A stretch of 64,000 bases of DNA from Scylla paramamosain (lineage: Eukaryota; Arthropoda; Malacostraca; Decapoda; Portunidae). This document shows, piece after piece, positions 50,452-64,000 of the stretch; positions within the stretch are counted from its first letter, which is position 1, and each line of letters starts with the position of its first letter. The notes under the pieces are model-generated. The model made no database searches, was not told the origin of the DNA, and saw nothing but the letters and a program-made list of their open reading frames with translations. The stretch is taken from the NCBI RefSeq assembly GCF_035594125.1, contig NW_026973751.1, positions 328,501-392,500 of the forward strand, read 5' to 3'. The translations under genes and the position numbers were made by a program.

Positions 50452-52030
50452 CTTCAAGCTGGCTGAAGTTCTGGCTATTTCACATTCATATAATATATAT
50501 GGAGATAACTAGTAATCATAAGGCAAAGTGTGCCATCATAATGAAGCAGCAACCTCATTGTGCACTGCTGTGCTAAACCCAATCATTTCATCTGCTCATT
50601 TCCATTAGTTATAGTCAAGATTCCCTTCTGTGGCAGGAAGATACAGCCTCACTGTACACTTAACAGCTACCTTGAAAAAAATACTGCTTCTTTTAGAAAA
50701 GGTAACTGAGAGGGGTGCAGTGAAAGGAGAGGGAATTTCTCTTCAGTATTTTTGTTTCTACAATAAGACAAGGCATGTTGTATGTGTCTTGACCTGGCTA
50801 CCCTCTTCAAGGAGGATGCCAACCAGGTGGGAAGATACAGGTGATTAAGACCGTATGAAGTAGCCTGTTTTAAGCAGCTTAGGTTTGTAAGTTGCTGTGG
50901 ATGGAAGAATATGTGCATGAATGAAAATTAGAATGAATGATGCAAGAAAGGTGTGGGGAAGACTGAAAACTGTATATATATGGATGTATTTTACCTCCAA
51001 TAAATGCAAAGAAAACTTTTAGGATGGGGTATTAGTGGTGACTATATTTAATGAAACTGAAACATGAGACTCGGAAACCAAGGAGAGAGGGAAAATGAAT
51101 GTCATTGAGATGAGATATCTGAAGAGTATGTCTGGAGTAACACATAAGGATTGAATAATGAGTCAGTTGTGAACAATGAAGTGTGAAGGATAACTGGTGT
51201 GGAAAGAGAATAGGCTGACTGAGTAGAGCAGAAAGTGTAATGACAATAACATGCCTTCCCTTTGGAGCATCAGAAAAACACTTGAAAAATATATCTGAAG
51301 GTGGGACAAATATTTCTACCATGAGGTATAAAGTGCAGTGCCTTGGACATCAGGACCATAAGCAATTCCAGTCCCAAACAATTTGAGGGGCTTTATACCA
51401 CCTATCACTAATGGTTTGGGCATGCTGAGAGGAAGAACAGGGCTAAGTGGTGAGGAATGTGTGAGGTGTAAGGCTGAGAAGAGAACCAGAAATGAAATGG
51501 ACAGATGGTGTGAAGAGCATCATATGTAAGAGGGATATCTGTGAAACAAAGAAGAGGTCATGTTTATTAGTGATGATTGGAGAACTGTCATGAATGCACA
51601 AACAGAGATGCTGCATTAAGGATCAGATCAAGAGAAGGATCTTTTCACCACATATCACTCCAGAATGTTACACTCAGACTATGGATATGAAGCCACTGAA
51701 AGTGGATACTTCCTTTAATGTCTCCCATACAGAGGCTACAGCTCTCCTTACAACAAAGGAGAATCAAATGTCACCAGCAGTTCACCATGAGAAAGCAAAG
51801 AAGAGAATGAGGAAGTAGATTTTAATGTAGTGATGGAAGGAATACCAGACTTCAAATTGGGTCATTCTATCAGGAGTAAGGAACAAGCCAGGAGCAGCCA
51901 ATTTCAGCATCAAACCAAGCCAATCCTACCTTTCCAAAATACTAAGTTAAGATCAACCTTGTCATCTGCATCTGCCAAGCAGCACAGACTTCACTCTTTC
52001 TGCAGGACTCTGAATCATGAATCATTAATG
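50452..52030. other. Intron-like DNA without recognised genes
   Basis: No exon with recognisable coding. The frame 51830-52363 gains its length from a GA array. Confidence 0.5.
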
Positions 52031-52033
52031 AAA

Positions 52034-52260
<227 letters not shown>

Positions 52261-52469
52261 AGCTAGCTTATGCCTTGATCCAAACCTTCAACACCAAGAT
52301 ATCCAAGAGTATGGAGCATTACCAATATCTTCAGCAGATTGTCAATTGTGCCTGAGACACTAGAAGAGGTATTTATGAAGAAATCTAAGCATTAATAGGT
52401 GAACTGACATTCCACGAGACCATACCATACTCATTTCTGATTAAAAGACCCTGCAACTGTGTATCACAG

Positions 52470-52787
52470 ACATAAACAGGCATTCATGAGCATACATTTG
52501 AGGTCAAGGTAAAATTGGGAGCACAAGTTATAGCTGCACATGACCTCATCTCCGTGTACACCACTGAAACTGAGATGGATTATATCCCTTACCCAAGAGC
52601 ACAGAGGTAAGGGATATTCAATTTTCCATAGTTTACCTTCCCCATGCTTCCACAGGTAGTCTTTACCAACCAATCCAAAGGATGACAAATGGGTGAACTA
52701 TGCATCAACTGCCCCAGCCCAGATTCAAATCAGGGCCCACAGATTCATAGTCAAGCACACGACCCGCTTTATCATGGAGGCACAGTG
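52470..52787 (-). mobile_element. Probable tRNA-derived SINE
   Basis: Read on the minus strand from about 52787, the start resembles a tRNA-like head: GATAAAGCGGGTC near an A-box position and GATTTGAATCTGGG at a B-box position (consensus GGTTCGAATCC, degenerate here). A body follows with CAGTTGATGCATAGTTCACC and GGGGAAGGTAAACT, which I associate with decapod SINEs. Inside the body a perfect 12-bp inverted repeat (ATATCCCTTACC at 52582-52593, GGTAAGGGATAT at 52606-52617) can form a hairpin. The 3' limit is uncertain. Confidence 0.55.
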
Positions 52788-53124
52788 TCAGCTAATATAT
52801 GAATAGCTACACAATGAATGCATCCTTTTTTTTTTTTCTCTCTCTAAGATGGTAAAACTTCAGTCAACATGAGATGCTACTGTTGCAGAAATGGCCAGGT
52901 CTTTATAACTGGCCAATTGTGAGCATTTACTTAGCTAAGACAATATTAAATTGTTAGATAGTACATCATATTCTTGTCTCTCTACATAAAAGAACATTAG
53001 TCAGCTTAAGGCACCACTATTACAGAAATGGCCACCTCTTAAAAATAAATGAAAGAATGCACACTAGTTTTCACCAATGCTAATTAAGTATTGATGACTA
53101 AAGCTAATGATCACCAAAGCTTAC

Positions 53125-53207
53125 CTGTCTCAGAGTCCACAGTAAAGCCCAGTTGTAGCCAGAGGTTGTCCTCGGGTTTCTCATCAATGTGTGGTGTCAC
53201 TCTTGGG
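53125..53207 (-). CDS. Internal exon of an unrecognised acidic protein (exon a)
   Basis: Minus-strand exon of 83 bp between TTTTCAG and ACAG|GTAAGC. With one base completing the previous codon it reads PRVTPHIDEKPEDNLWLQLG then FTVDSETG, and passes one base into the next exon (34341-34151), where the codon closes as Gly. Phases fit on the downstream side. A phase-2 donor is needed upstream; the nearest candidate on this strand is GTAAGG at 54033, which ends the Cdc25-like frame. I do not recognise the product. Confidence 0.6.
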
Positions 53208-53965
53208 CTGAAAATATTAAATAATCTTAGTGAAACAGAACACAATGAAACAGAATAAAATAACTAATCTGCAATCCATACATTGCAAATTTTGTTTGAG
53301 TATTGTGAGTCTCACAAATTTGACAGGACATATGAAAATAAGTAAAACAGAACACAGTAAGACAGAATAGAATGCCTGATCTCCAATCCACAGATTAAAT
53401 AAGTAAAAACAGAACACAGTAAGACAGAACAGAATGCCTGATCTCCAATCCACAGATTATATAAGTAAAACAGAACACAGTAAGACAGAATAGAATGCCT
53501 GATCTCCAATCCACAGATTATATAAGTAAAACAGAACACAGTAAGACAGAATAGAATGCCCTGATCTCCAATCCACAGATTAGAGGTTTTGTTTAAGTAT
53601 TGCAAGTTTTGTGAATTTGTGGATGATATAAAAATATTAAACAATCTCAGTAAAACAAAACAAAAAATACCAAAGTATTCACACTATACAAATGTTGTCT
53701 GAACATTGCAAGGTTAATGAATTTGACAGGAAGGAATGAAGGACATGAAAATATTAAACAACCTCAGTTAAATAACACAATTAAATAAAATTACCTAATC
53801 TCTAATAAAGCCAATAAAAAGGTTTGTTAAATGGAATGACTGACATGAAAATATTAAACATCCTCAGTAAAATAACACAATTAAACAATAAATGACCTAA
53901 TTTCTAATAAGCCCAATAAAAAGTTTAGTTTGAGCAATGCAAGTCTCATGCATTAGAAAGGAGGG
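53208..53965. repeat. Nested tandem repeats in an intron
   Basis: Four copies of a unit of about 60 bp (AAACAGAACACAGTAAGACA, then GAATGCCTGATCTCCAATCC) lie at about 53341-53582. They are flanked on both sides by longer, more diverged units of about 115 bp that share GACATGAAAATATTAAACA and CTAATAARCCCAATAAAAA. The minus frames reading GLEIRHSILSYCVLFYL are repeat translations. Confidence 0.85.
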
Positions 53966-54033
53966 ACTGTAGAACATAAGATGGAGAGAATGATATAGGG
54001 AAAATAATGAAATAAGCTCAAGGAAGGCCTTAC

Positions 54034-54716
54034 AGTGGCATAAGTGAAACACCTTTCTTAGCTCTCGGGTTCTGAGTCACTAACTCTGGCAAGTGCCGCA
54101 ATTCTGCCCCCTTTATGTGCCCTCCGTCATATTCATACAGGTACCTACAGTCAATAATTCTGCAGGAGGCAAGTTTATCATTGTACTTGCCCTTAATAAC
54201 ATCAGCTAGAGTATGAACACTTATAGACTGAAGGTCTGGGTGTTTCCCAATCTCAAGGATAGGAAGCAACAGAGCCTTGGAGAAGTCACCAGTGAGATTC
54301 TCTTCACATTTATAACTTTTGTTTAAAGCCTTCATTATAGAGACATGAGTTTCCGAGTGGCAACAATTCATCTCTGGGTCAGAGGATGACCTGAGTGGAT
54401 CCAGTTTCCTGAGTTTGGTCTCCACAGTACTGGCACCCATTTCTGAATGTGATCGTTCTATGGGATAAATGTGCCCACAGTTGGAACCATGGTTGTCTGG
54501 CAATAAGCTGATTGAAAATTCAGTTGAGTCAAAGAGGCTGGACCGAGGCGTGTCACAAGTACTGGAGGAGAGTGAGTCATCGGCATGGAGTGCCAGAGAG
54601 GGTGGTGTAGTGTGGGGACACAGCCAGGTTAGACTTGGGTGAGAAGTTATCATCACTGAACTGAAATGACTTACGCTCTCTTCCCTGCAGCACATTGTCA
54701 TACAAGTCTTGGGCAT
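54034..54716 (-). CDS. Cdc25-like phosphatase fragment lacking the catalytic loop
   Basis: The frame encodes a Ser/Thr-rich, probably regulatory region (residues about 40-120, with TCDTPRSSLFDSTEF and IERSHSEMG). The conserved entry to the Cdc25 rhodanese fold follows: LTGDFSK, then GKHPDLQSISVHTLADVI and the CRIIDCRYLYEYDGGHIKGA signature near 184-203. In Cdc25 family members this is followed by strands leading to the HCxxxxxR active-site loop. Here the similarity stops after GGHIKGA, and about 24 unrelated residues precede either a stop or a donor-like GTAAGG at 54033. The phase (two bases over) matches the exon at 53207. It could be a Cdc25 gene fragment, a partial duplication, or the 5' part of a chimeric gene. 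Identity of the domain is solid; whether the gene is functional is not. Confidence 0.65.
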
Positions 54717-54720
54717 TCAT
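54590..54720 (-). other. Alternative N-terminal frame of the Cdc25-like sequence
   Basis: A second ATG at 54720, four bases upstream of the other start, opens a frame shifted by one: MNAQDLYDNVLQGRERKSFQ, then FSDDNFSPKSNLAVS and TTLSGTPC. It ends at TGA near 54580. This frame looks more protein-like than the overlapping one (MPKTCMTMCCREES...). That suggests the original reading started here and a single extra base near 54590 now throws it out of frame. A sequencing error would give the same picture. Confidence 0.4.
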
Positions 54721-58034
<3,314 letters not shown>

Positions 58035-58321
58035 ACAAGTATAACAAATTAAAACCACTTGTTTTTTCAGCCAAACCTATAAGGCAGAAAACTGTACCAG
58101 GAACACGTTTATAAAGAATAAACTCTTACCAGAACACATTTTGAAGGAATAAAATCGTACCCCAGAACCAAACGCCAGCGGAGGAACAACATTATAAAAT
58201 ATACACCTCAGTTTGCCTTCGTAAGCTATTGCCGGAGCGCGAGTTTGTTTTCAAGTGTTGTACACAAAGTCACTGACCCAGATAGTTGAGAGCTGGGGGA
58301 GTTTTAACTAGAAGCAAACAT

Positions 58322-58352
<31 letters not shown>

Positions 58353-58390
58353 AAAACATACTCGTACTCTGGGAAGTGAAACCAAAGCAA

Positions 58391-58473
<83 letters not shown>

Positions 58474-58479
58474 CCTGCG

Positions 58480-58511
<32 letters not shown>

Positions 58512-58551
58512 TCAGTTGGATAGTTTTATTTTCCTATATTGAGTAAAAGAG

Positions 58552-58595
<44 letters not shown>

Positions 58596-58698
58596 ACGGG
58601 AAGAAGAGAGGGAAGGAAGGGAAGATGAAAGATGGTGAGTGATGAAGGAGGAATGAGGGAGAGAAGAATGATAGTAAGGAGGAAAGAAAGGAGGAAAA

Positions 58699-58772
<74 letters not shown>

Positions 58773-58832
58773 AGTAATAATATATGCATCAGTAATTACT
58801 CAACTAAGATACACATTCATAAAGTAAACACA

Positions 58833-58875
<43 letters not shown>
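58322..58875. repeat. Cluster of CA, GA, CT and GT microsatellites
   Basis: CA 58322-58350, GA 58397-58468, CA 58480-58510, CT 58551-58578 followed by GT to 58595, GA 58702-58772 and CA 58828-58875. Open frames here are repeat translations. Confidence 0.95.
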
Positions 58876-58877
<2 letters not shown>

Positions 58878-59095
58878 AAACACACCTGGCATTCCCTCAA
58901 GGGACAACTAAGCCTCTACTCTCTCCTCTTGCGGCCGTATCTTCGCCCTCACATTCCCCTCACAACATTCCCGCACCGAGAGAGAGTTTCACCTCCCCTC
59001 ATAGCGACACATTAGGTAAAAATTTCTTCTCATTTCCCTTTTTACATTCTCAGAAACTCTACACTCCAATGACGCCATGCTAGTTCTAATATTTC

Positions 59096-59197
<102 letters not shown>

Positions 59198-59577
59198 TCC
59201 CTTCACGGTTTCCCTTCATATATATTTTCCCCACAACTATCTTACATCCATTAAAAGTTCCAAGCGCGGTGTTTTTTTTTCCCCTTCCTGGCAACATTCC
59301 GTGGTGTAATGGATCCGGCTTTTCCCTTCCATCCCCTTCCAGCCCCCTTCTAGTCCCCTTCCTTTTCCCCTTCCCTTCTCTGCCTCATACTTGTAACTCT
59401 GCATCGCCACTTCCACCAGCACCACCACCACCACCACCACCTCAATTTACCTGTTCTCATTTCGTTACATCAGTTTGCTCTTTCTTACAATGTGAAGTGG
59501 TGTTTTGTGTGTTTTATCTCATTTCAGTGTTGCTATTTGTGTTATTTTCACTTTCTTCTGTGTTATTTTATCTTTCT

Positions 59578-59616
<39 letters not shown>
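59578..59616. repeat. (CTAT)n tetranucleotide repeat
   Basis: About nine CTAT units. Confidence 0.93.
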
Positions 59617-59966
59617 GTTCATTCCTTCACTGCTTTCTTGCACATCTTTCCTATTAATCATTCTGTGCAAAGTGTTCCGTTTATTTCATCCTTATTTCAC
59701 GCTCCTTATTGCTTCCCTCACTCCTGCTGGTATCTTCCCCTTCAACGCACTCTTTCTCTCAGCCTCCGCTAAGCTTCTCTCTACCACCTGTTTCTTATTA
59801 ATCTTACTTTTTCCTCCCACTAAGGGCGATGCGAGGCGAGATCTGCCAAGCGGGATGCTAAGTGTAGCTGTAAAATAGCGTGCACTTACTTAGATATTGG
59901 TGTTCGCATGATTTTCCTCGTGTATACTCGTATTAAAGGAGGTATTTGGTTTAAAAGTGTGTGTGT

Positions 59967-60081
59967 AATAATAATAATAATAATAATAAACGGTTTATTC
60001 TTTAGGCAGTCAACAAACTGAAAATGTACATTGGGGGTGGGGAAATACTTGACATTAATCCTAAAGGTAAGTCAAATCTAG

Positions 60082-60083
<2 letters not shown>
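59967..60083 (-). mobile_element. 3'-UTR-only fragment of the second LINE family, inside a GT array
   Basis: Read on the minus strand, this 117-bp sequence matches the 3' UTR of the LINE at 32385-33539 from four bases after its stop codon (CTTCTAGATTTGACTTACC) to AATAAACCG and the (TTA)n tail. I count about 8 differences in roughly 103 aligned bases. Short GT sequence lies at 59957-59966 and a 54-bp GT array begins at 60084, so the fragment sits inside a GT/AC microsatellite like its longer relative. Confidence 0.88.
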
Positions 60084-60139
<56 letters not shown>

Positions 60140-60220
60140 ACTTTTCCGGCGAATGAGATATAAAGTTAAAAGTCTGACAAAATATCGTAAGAAAAGGAAT
60201 TTAAATTATGAATTCAATAA

Positions 60221-60285
<65 letters not shown>
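60084..60285. repeat. (GT)n and (GA)n microsatellites
   Basis: GT 60084-60137 and GA about 60223-60285. Confidence 0.95.
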
Positions 60286-60289
<4 letters not shown>

Positions 60290-60759
60290 CTACATGCTCC
60301 CTTCACCGCCACAACACTCAACACCACACCGCTAAACACTTCACTCACCACGACAACAGCACCGTTTCGTCTCACTCCGCCCATCACCTTCCCTATCTCC
60401 TTTCCTTCCCTCCTTCCTCCTCAAAGTGAAGAGGGGAGAAAGAAAAACAAAAACACTCATCTTCGCTCTGAGATCTAAGACGAGAAGACCTACCATACCA
60501 CAATACCTCCCCTCACTTTCCCTCTCCTTCTATCGTATTCTTAAACACTTCTGCACCGTGCCTCTACTACATTCAAAAGACTCTAGTTGATGTTACACGA
60601 GTTTCTAACAGCATTTCTACGGTTCTAGTGGCAAATTAATGAGATTTCTACGTCATTAACAGCAGAAACTGGAGAAACACTCTTGAGAACCTAGCTAATC
60701 ATTTCAGTGGCCTTTGAAAATAGACAAGATGAGAGAGGAAAGCGTTCAGAATAAGGACA

Positions 60760-60761
<2 letters not shown>

Positions 60762-60829
<68 letters not shown>

Positions 60830-60842
60830 GTCTCTCTCTGCC
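60762..60842. repeat. (TC)n microsatellite
   Basis: TC array with GTCTCTG interruptions at its right end. Confidence 0.95.
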
Positions 60843-60979
60843 TCCCTCCAGCTACTGCCATCCCAAGCTGCTGTGAATATTACCGCCGCCGCTAATAGTG
60901 TTCAGGGCAGACTCAAGGGATTGGATTTCCGCTTCCAGATTCCGGTTTTTTCTTGTAAGAGGAAAACGAGGGCATCTGT

Positions 60980-61177
<198 letters not shown>

Positions 61178-61299
61178 TAAAAGAGCAAAAATAACAATAG
61201 ATCTGTTGCTGAGAGATTAAATTCTGAAATGGATCTACTGATGGGAGGGATGTGGTGTCGTGCTGGCGTGGGGGGAGAGGAGACCATGGGGAAGACGAA

Positions 61300-61550
61300 G
61301 ATAAAGGCTATAAAGACGGCTAAGAAGACGAAGACGAAGACGAAGGCTAAGAAGAACAACAACAACGAAGACAACAACAACAATAACAACAAAGCAACAC
61401 GAACGAGAAAAGGAAAAAACAAGAACAAGAAACAAAAAAAACAAGAAAAACAAGAAGAACAAGAATAAAAACAAGGAGGAGGAGGAGGAGGAGGAGGAGG
61501 AGGAGGAGGAAGAGGACGACGAGAAGGAGGAGGAGGAGGAGACGTTTATC
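61300..61550. repeat. Purine-rich AAG/AAC/GGA region
   Basis: Degenerate AAGACG, AACAAC and GGA triplets. The minus-strand hydrophobic frames and plus-strand Lys/Asn frames are compositional. Confidence 0.85.
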
Positions 61551-61683
61551 TAGGAGCAGTGAGGAGTTGGGAAATAGTAAGGGGCGGGAGGGAGGGGAGT
61601 AGGGGGGCTGGGAGAAGAGGTTACATCACACTGCCTTTCCTTGAGGTAGTGCTAACAACTGGTCAATAGAGTCAATCTGTGTT

Positions 61684-61686
<3 letters not shown>

Positions 61687-61749
<63 letters not shown>

Positions 61750-61916
61750 CACTACCGCCACCACCTCCTTCTCTTCTTCTCTACTGTATTATTCAGCCTT
61801 TTTTTTCTCCCTCTTTTTCCTCTTCCTTTCCACCTTACTTTTTCTCCTCCTCCTTCTCCTCCTCCTCCTCTACCAGATGCCTTCCTGTTGGGGATGTTCC
61901 TCTCTTTCTATCACCT

Positions 61917-61993
<77 letters not shown>

Positions 61994-62059
61994 TCACAAG
62001 TTTTCAGTGATAACAGTTTCCCTCCCTCGAGATACTGAGGCGAGACATTGACACCGACA

Positions 62060-62135
<76 letters not shown>

Positions 62136-62178
62136 GAAAGGACCAAATTTTTCCTTCAAGAGAGAAAACTCTACTCTA

Positions 62179-62263
<85 letters not shown>
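61687..62263. repeat. Four large dinucleotide arrays within 580 bp
   Basis: CT 61687-61747, CT 61919-61991, CA 62061-62131 and TC 62181-62263, with CTC and CTT triplets between. Confidence 0.95.
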
Positions 62264-62267
<4 letters not shown>

Positions 62268-62429
62268 ACCATAATAATGTGATAATTCTACAGACGGACC
62301 GGATGTCTATCACACACATTTCCCTCACGTCTGCGTCTTAATATAGAGAGGACGTGTCGGGGGCAGACCAGAGGAGGCATTAGCATTAGAAGAGGTTGTG
62401 GTGACGGCACGTAGGTTAGCTTATGTTAG

Positions 62430-62431
<2 letters not shown>

Positions 62432-62460
<29 letters not shown>

Positions 62461-62499
62461 GAGAAGTAACATTATTAAAGAACAAATAGCAGCTCTTCC

Positions 62500-62538
<39 letters not shown>

Positions 62539-62726
62539 TGTGTGTGTTTACGAGGCAGCCTGTGATAAATAAATCTATCTAATCTAAAGTGAGATATAGG
62601 ATAGCGAAGAGGGAGGTAGAGGGGGAGGAGGAGGAGGAGGAGGAGGAGGAGGAAAAGGATATGGAAGAAGAAGTAGTAGTAGAAGAAGAAAATGAGTATG
62701 AATCGTATTTGTTGGAAAAAGAAGAT

Positions 62727-62776
<50 letters not shown>
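62432..62776. repeat. (TAG)n, (GT)n, (GGA)n and (AAC)n arrays
   Basis: TAG 62432-62460, GT 62503-62548 with one GG interruption, GGA 62622-62652 and AAC 62727-62775. Confidence 0.93.
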
Positions 62777-62777
<1 letters not shown>

Positions 62778-64000
62778 AAGACATCGTGCCATTACAGTCG
62801 TACCCTCAGTGCCTGGCCACACAGAGCCCCTGCAGGAGAACACACAGCGCCTGGCGAGGGAGGCTGGCTGGTGGCGCCTCCCGACTGCACACTCGCGGGG
62901 CAATGAGAACACTTCTTGCCTCCTCGCCGCTACTCTCTTATCCTACCGCGCCTAACCTCTCCCTGTCTCCCTCTGTCATCCTCTCCCTGTCTCCCTCCCT
63001 CCTTGCCTGCGTGTTGTGGTTTCTCTCGTGTCCCAGAAGGCAGATATTGAGGTATTTTCATTTCTACGTTTGAGTGAGCATCTTTCATTCATGTGGCAAA
63101 AATTCATGTTATTTTCTACCTTCGTTTTCTTTTCAGCTTCTTCTGTTGTGTTGGTTTGCCAGTATTAAAAAGGTAGATTTTTTTTTGTTTGTTTGGTTTT
63201 TGAGCGACGCATATCTCATAGACAGACAATCACTGTTTAAATTTTTGTTCCTTTCTATCAGTACATTGTCTGTTGTGAGGGATTGCCACGAGTGGGTATG
63301 ACGGCTTCCTGTAGCTTCCCTTGCTTTCTTATGGTCGTATGTTGTTATCTCTAAGTATATTTTCTTGTGTTTATCCTCTACAGAATACCTTTACCTTACA
63401 TTCTATTTCTGCTGTCAGTAATCTCTTTATCTCTTTAGTTTCTCGTCATACAATTACAGGATGAAAACTCCGCTCTTTTGTTTCCATCTCAATTCTATCT
63501 ATTTATGCAGACTTTGCCTTGCTCTCTCTCTCTCTCTCCTCTCTCCTCTCTCTCTCTTCTCTCTCTCCTCTCTCTCCTCTCTCTCTCTCTCCTCTCTCTC
63601 TCTCGAACTAACCAACACACCATCAGACAGCTTCTTGAGACATTAGAAGTAAGGTGAAGCAAGGAATACAGCACAGGAAGAGGAGAACAGAGAGAGAAAT
63701 AGAACCAGTGACTTATAACACATATTTGCTTCCAGTGTTTTATTCCTTGTAACACTAGTGAGGGGTAGGGGTGGCGGTGCTGGGTGGTGATGGTGGCAAT
63801 AAGCGTGATGATGGTTCAATCCCCCAAGCATTAATTACAGCGGCGCGGCGATGATGTTACCAATAGCTTTTATAGCCGTGGGGAATATTAAGCTTATTAA
63901 GGGTGGTGGTGGTGGTAGAGAGAGAGAGAGAGGGGGGAGGACACGTATTCACTAGTATAACCATCCCATCATCCTCAAAGCTACATCTCACCTCTCAAAG
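62777..64000. other. Mixed DNA to the window end, no supported gene
   Basis: A GC-richer segment lies at 62800-62960. Frames crossing it (62586-63073 region) begin in triplet repeats and carry no domain. A CT array with CTCC interruptions lies at 63522-63604, GGT units at 63902-63916 and GA at 63918-63932. Confidence 0.5.

Noticed and set aside
52715..52790. Functional tRNA gene on the minus strand
   Set aside because: Box B is degenerate, arms do not pair into a full cloverleaf by eye, and a SINE-like body follows; a tRNA-derived SINE fits better.

Overview
The window reads as nuclear DNA of an arthropod, most likely a decapod crustacean and perhaps a crab. It is mostly non-coding and unusually dense in microsatellites. 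It carries an array of the arthropod telomere motif TTAGG, and several non-LTR retrotransposon families whose proteins resemble those I know from decapod genomes. The organism call is inference; no species-diagnostic gene is present.

Host coding sequence is sparse. On the minus strand, three exons (53207-53125, 34341-34151, 33957-33808) have consistent splice sites and phases and encode an acidic, Ser/Asp-rich protein I do not recognise. Upstream of them, on the same strand, an open frame at 54716-54034 carries the N-terminal half of a Cdc25 phosphatase domain without the catalytic loop. It ends at a possible donor whose phase matches the next exon. A further exon at 31731-31624 is possible. 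On the plus strand, 857-1216 looks like a terminal exon of an Arg/Asp/Tyr-rich protein. The 12-13.5 kb stretch holds an exon-like segment (13340-13440) and its decayed duplicate (11922-12002).

Most of the recognisable sequence is mobile DNA. (1) One EN/RT LINE family has three copies: a 3.29 kb copy at 46804-50094 (minus) with a 13-bp target duplication, an internally deleted copy at 9831-11813 (plus) inside an ACT array, and a truncated copy at 8894-9737 (minus). (2) A second LINE family has two copies (32385-33539 plus; 60083-59967 minus), both embedded in AC/GT microsatellites in the same relative orientation. (3) An RTE-like LINE fossil lies at 22190-22715. (4) An LTR element at 28316-30222 has both LTRs, PBS-like and PPT-like sites, and only a gag frame. 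(5) An internally deleted piggyBac element lies at 19738-20751. (6) There is a Tigger/pogo relic at 36113-36843, a 226-bp MITE with long terminal inverted repeats at 50224-50449, a 182-bp foldback element at 15890-16071, and a probable tRNA-derived SINE near 52470-52787.

The rest is simple repeats (GA, CA, TA, ACT and purine tracts, densest from 57.8 to 63.6 kb), minisatellites (8.16, 13.6, 15.2, 18.2, 40.2 and 53.3 kb), and many two- to four-copy local duplications in otherwise unique AT-rich DNA. Most long open frames in the window are translations of these repeats and are not genes.
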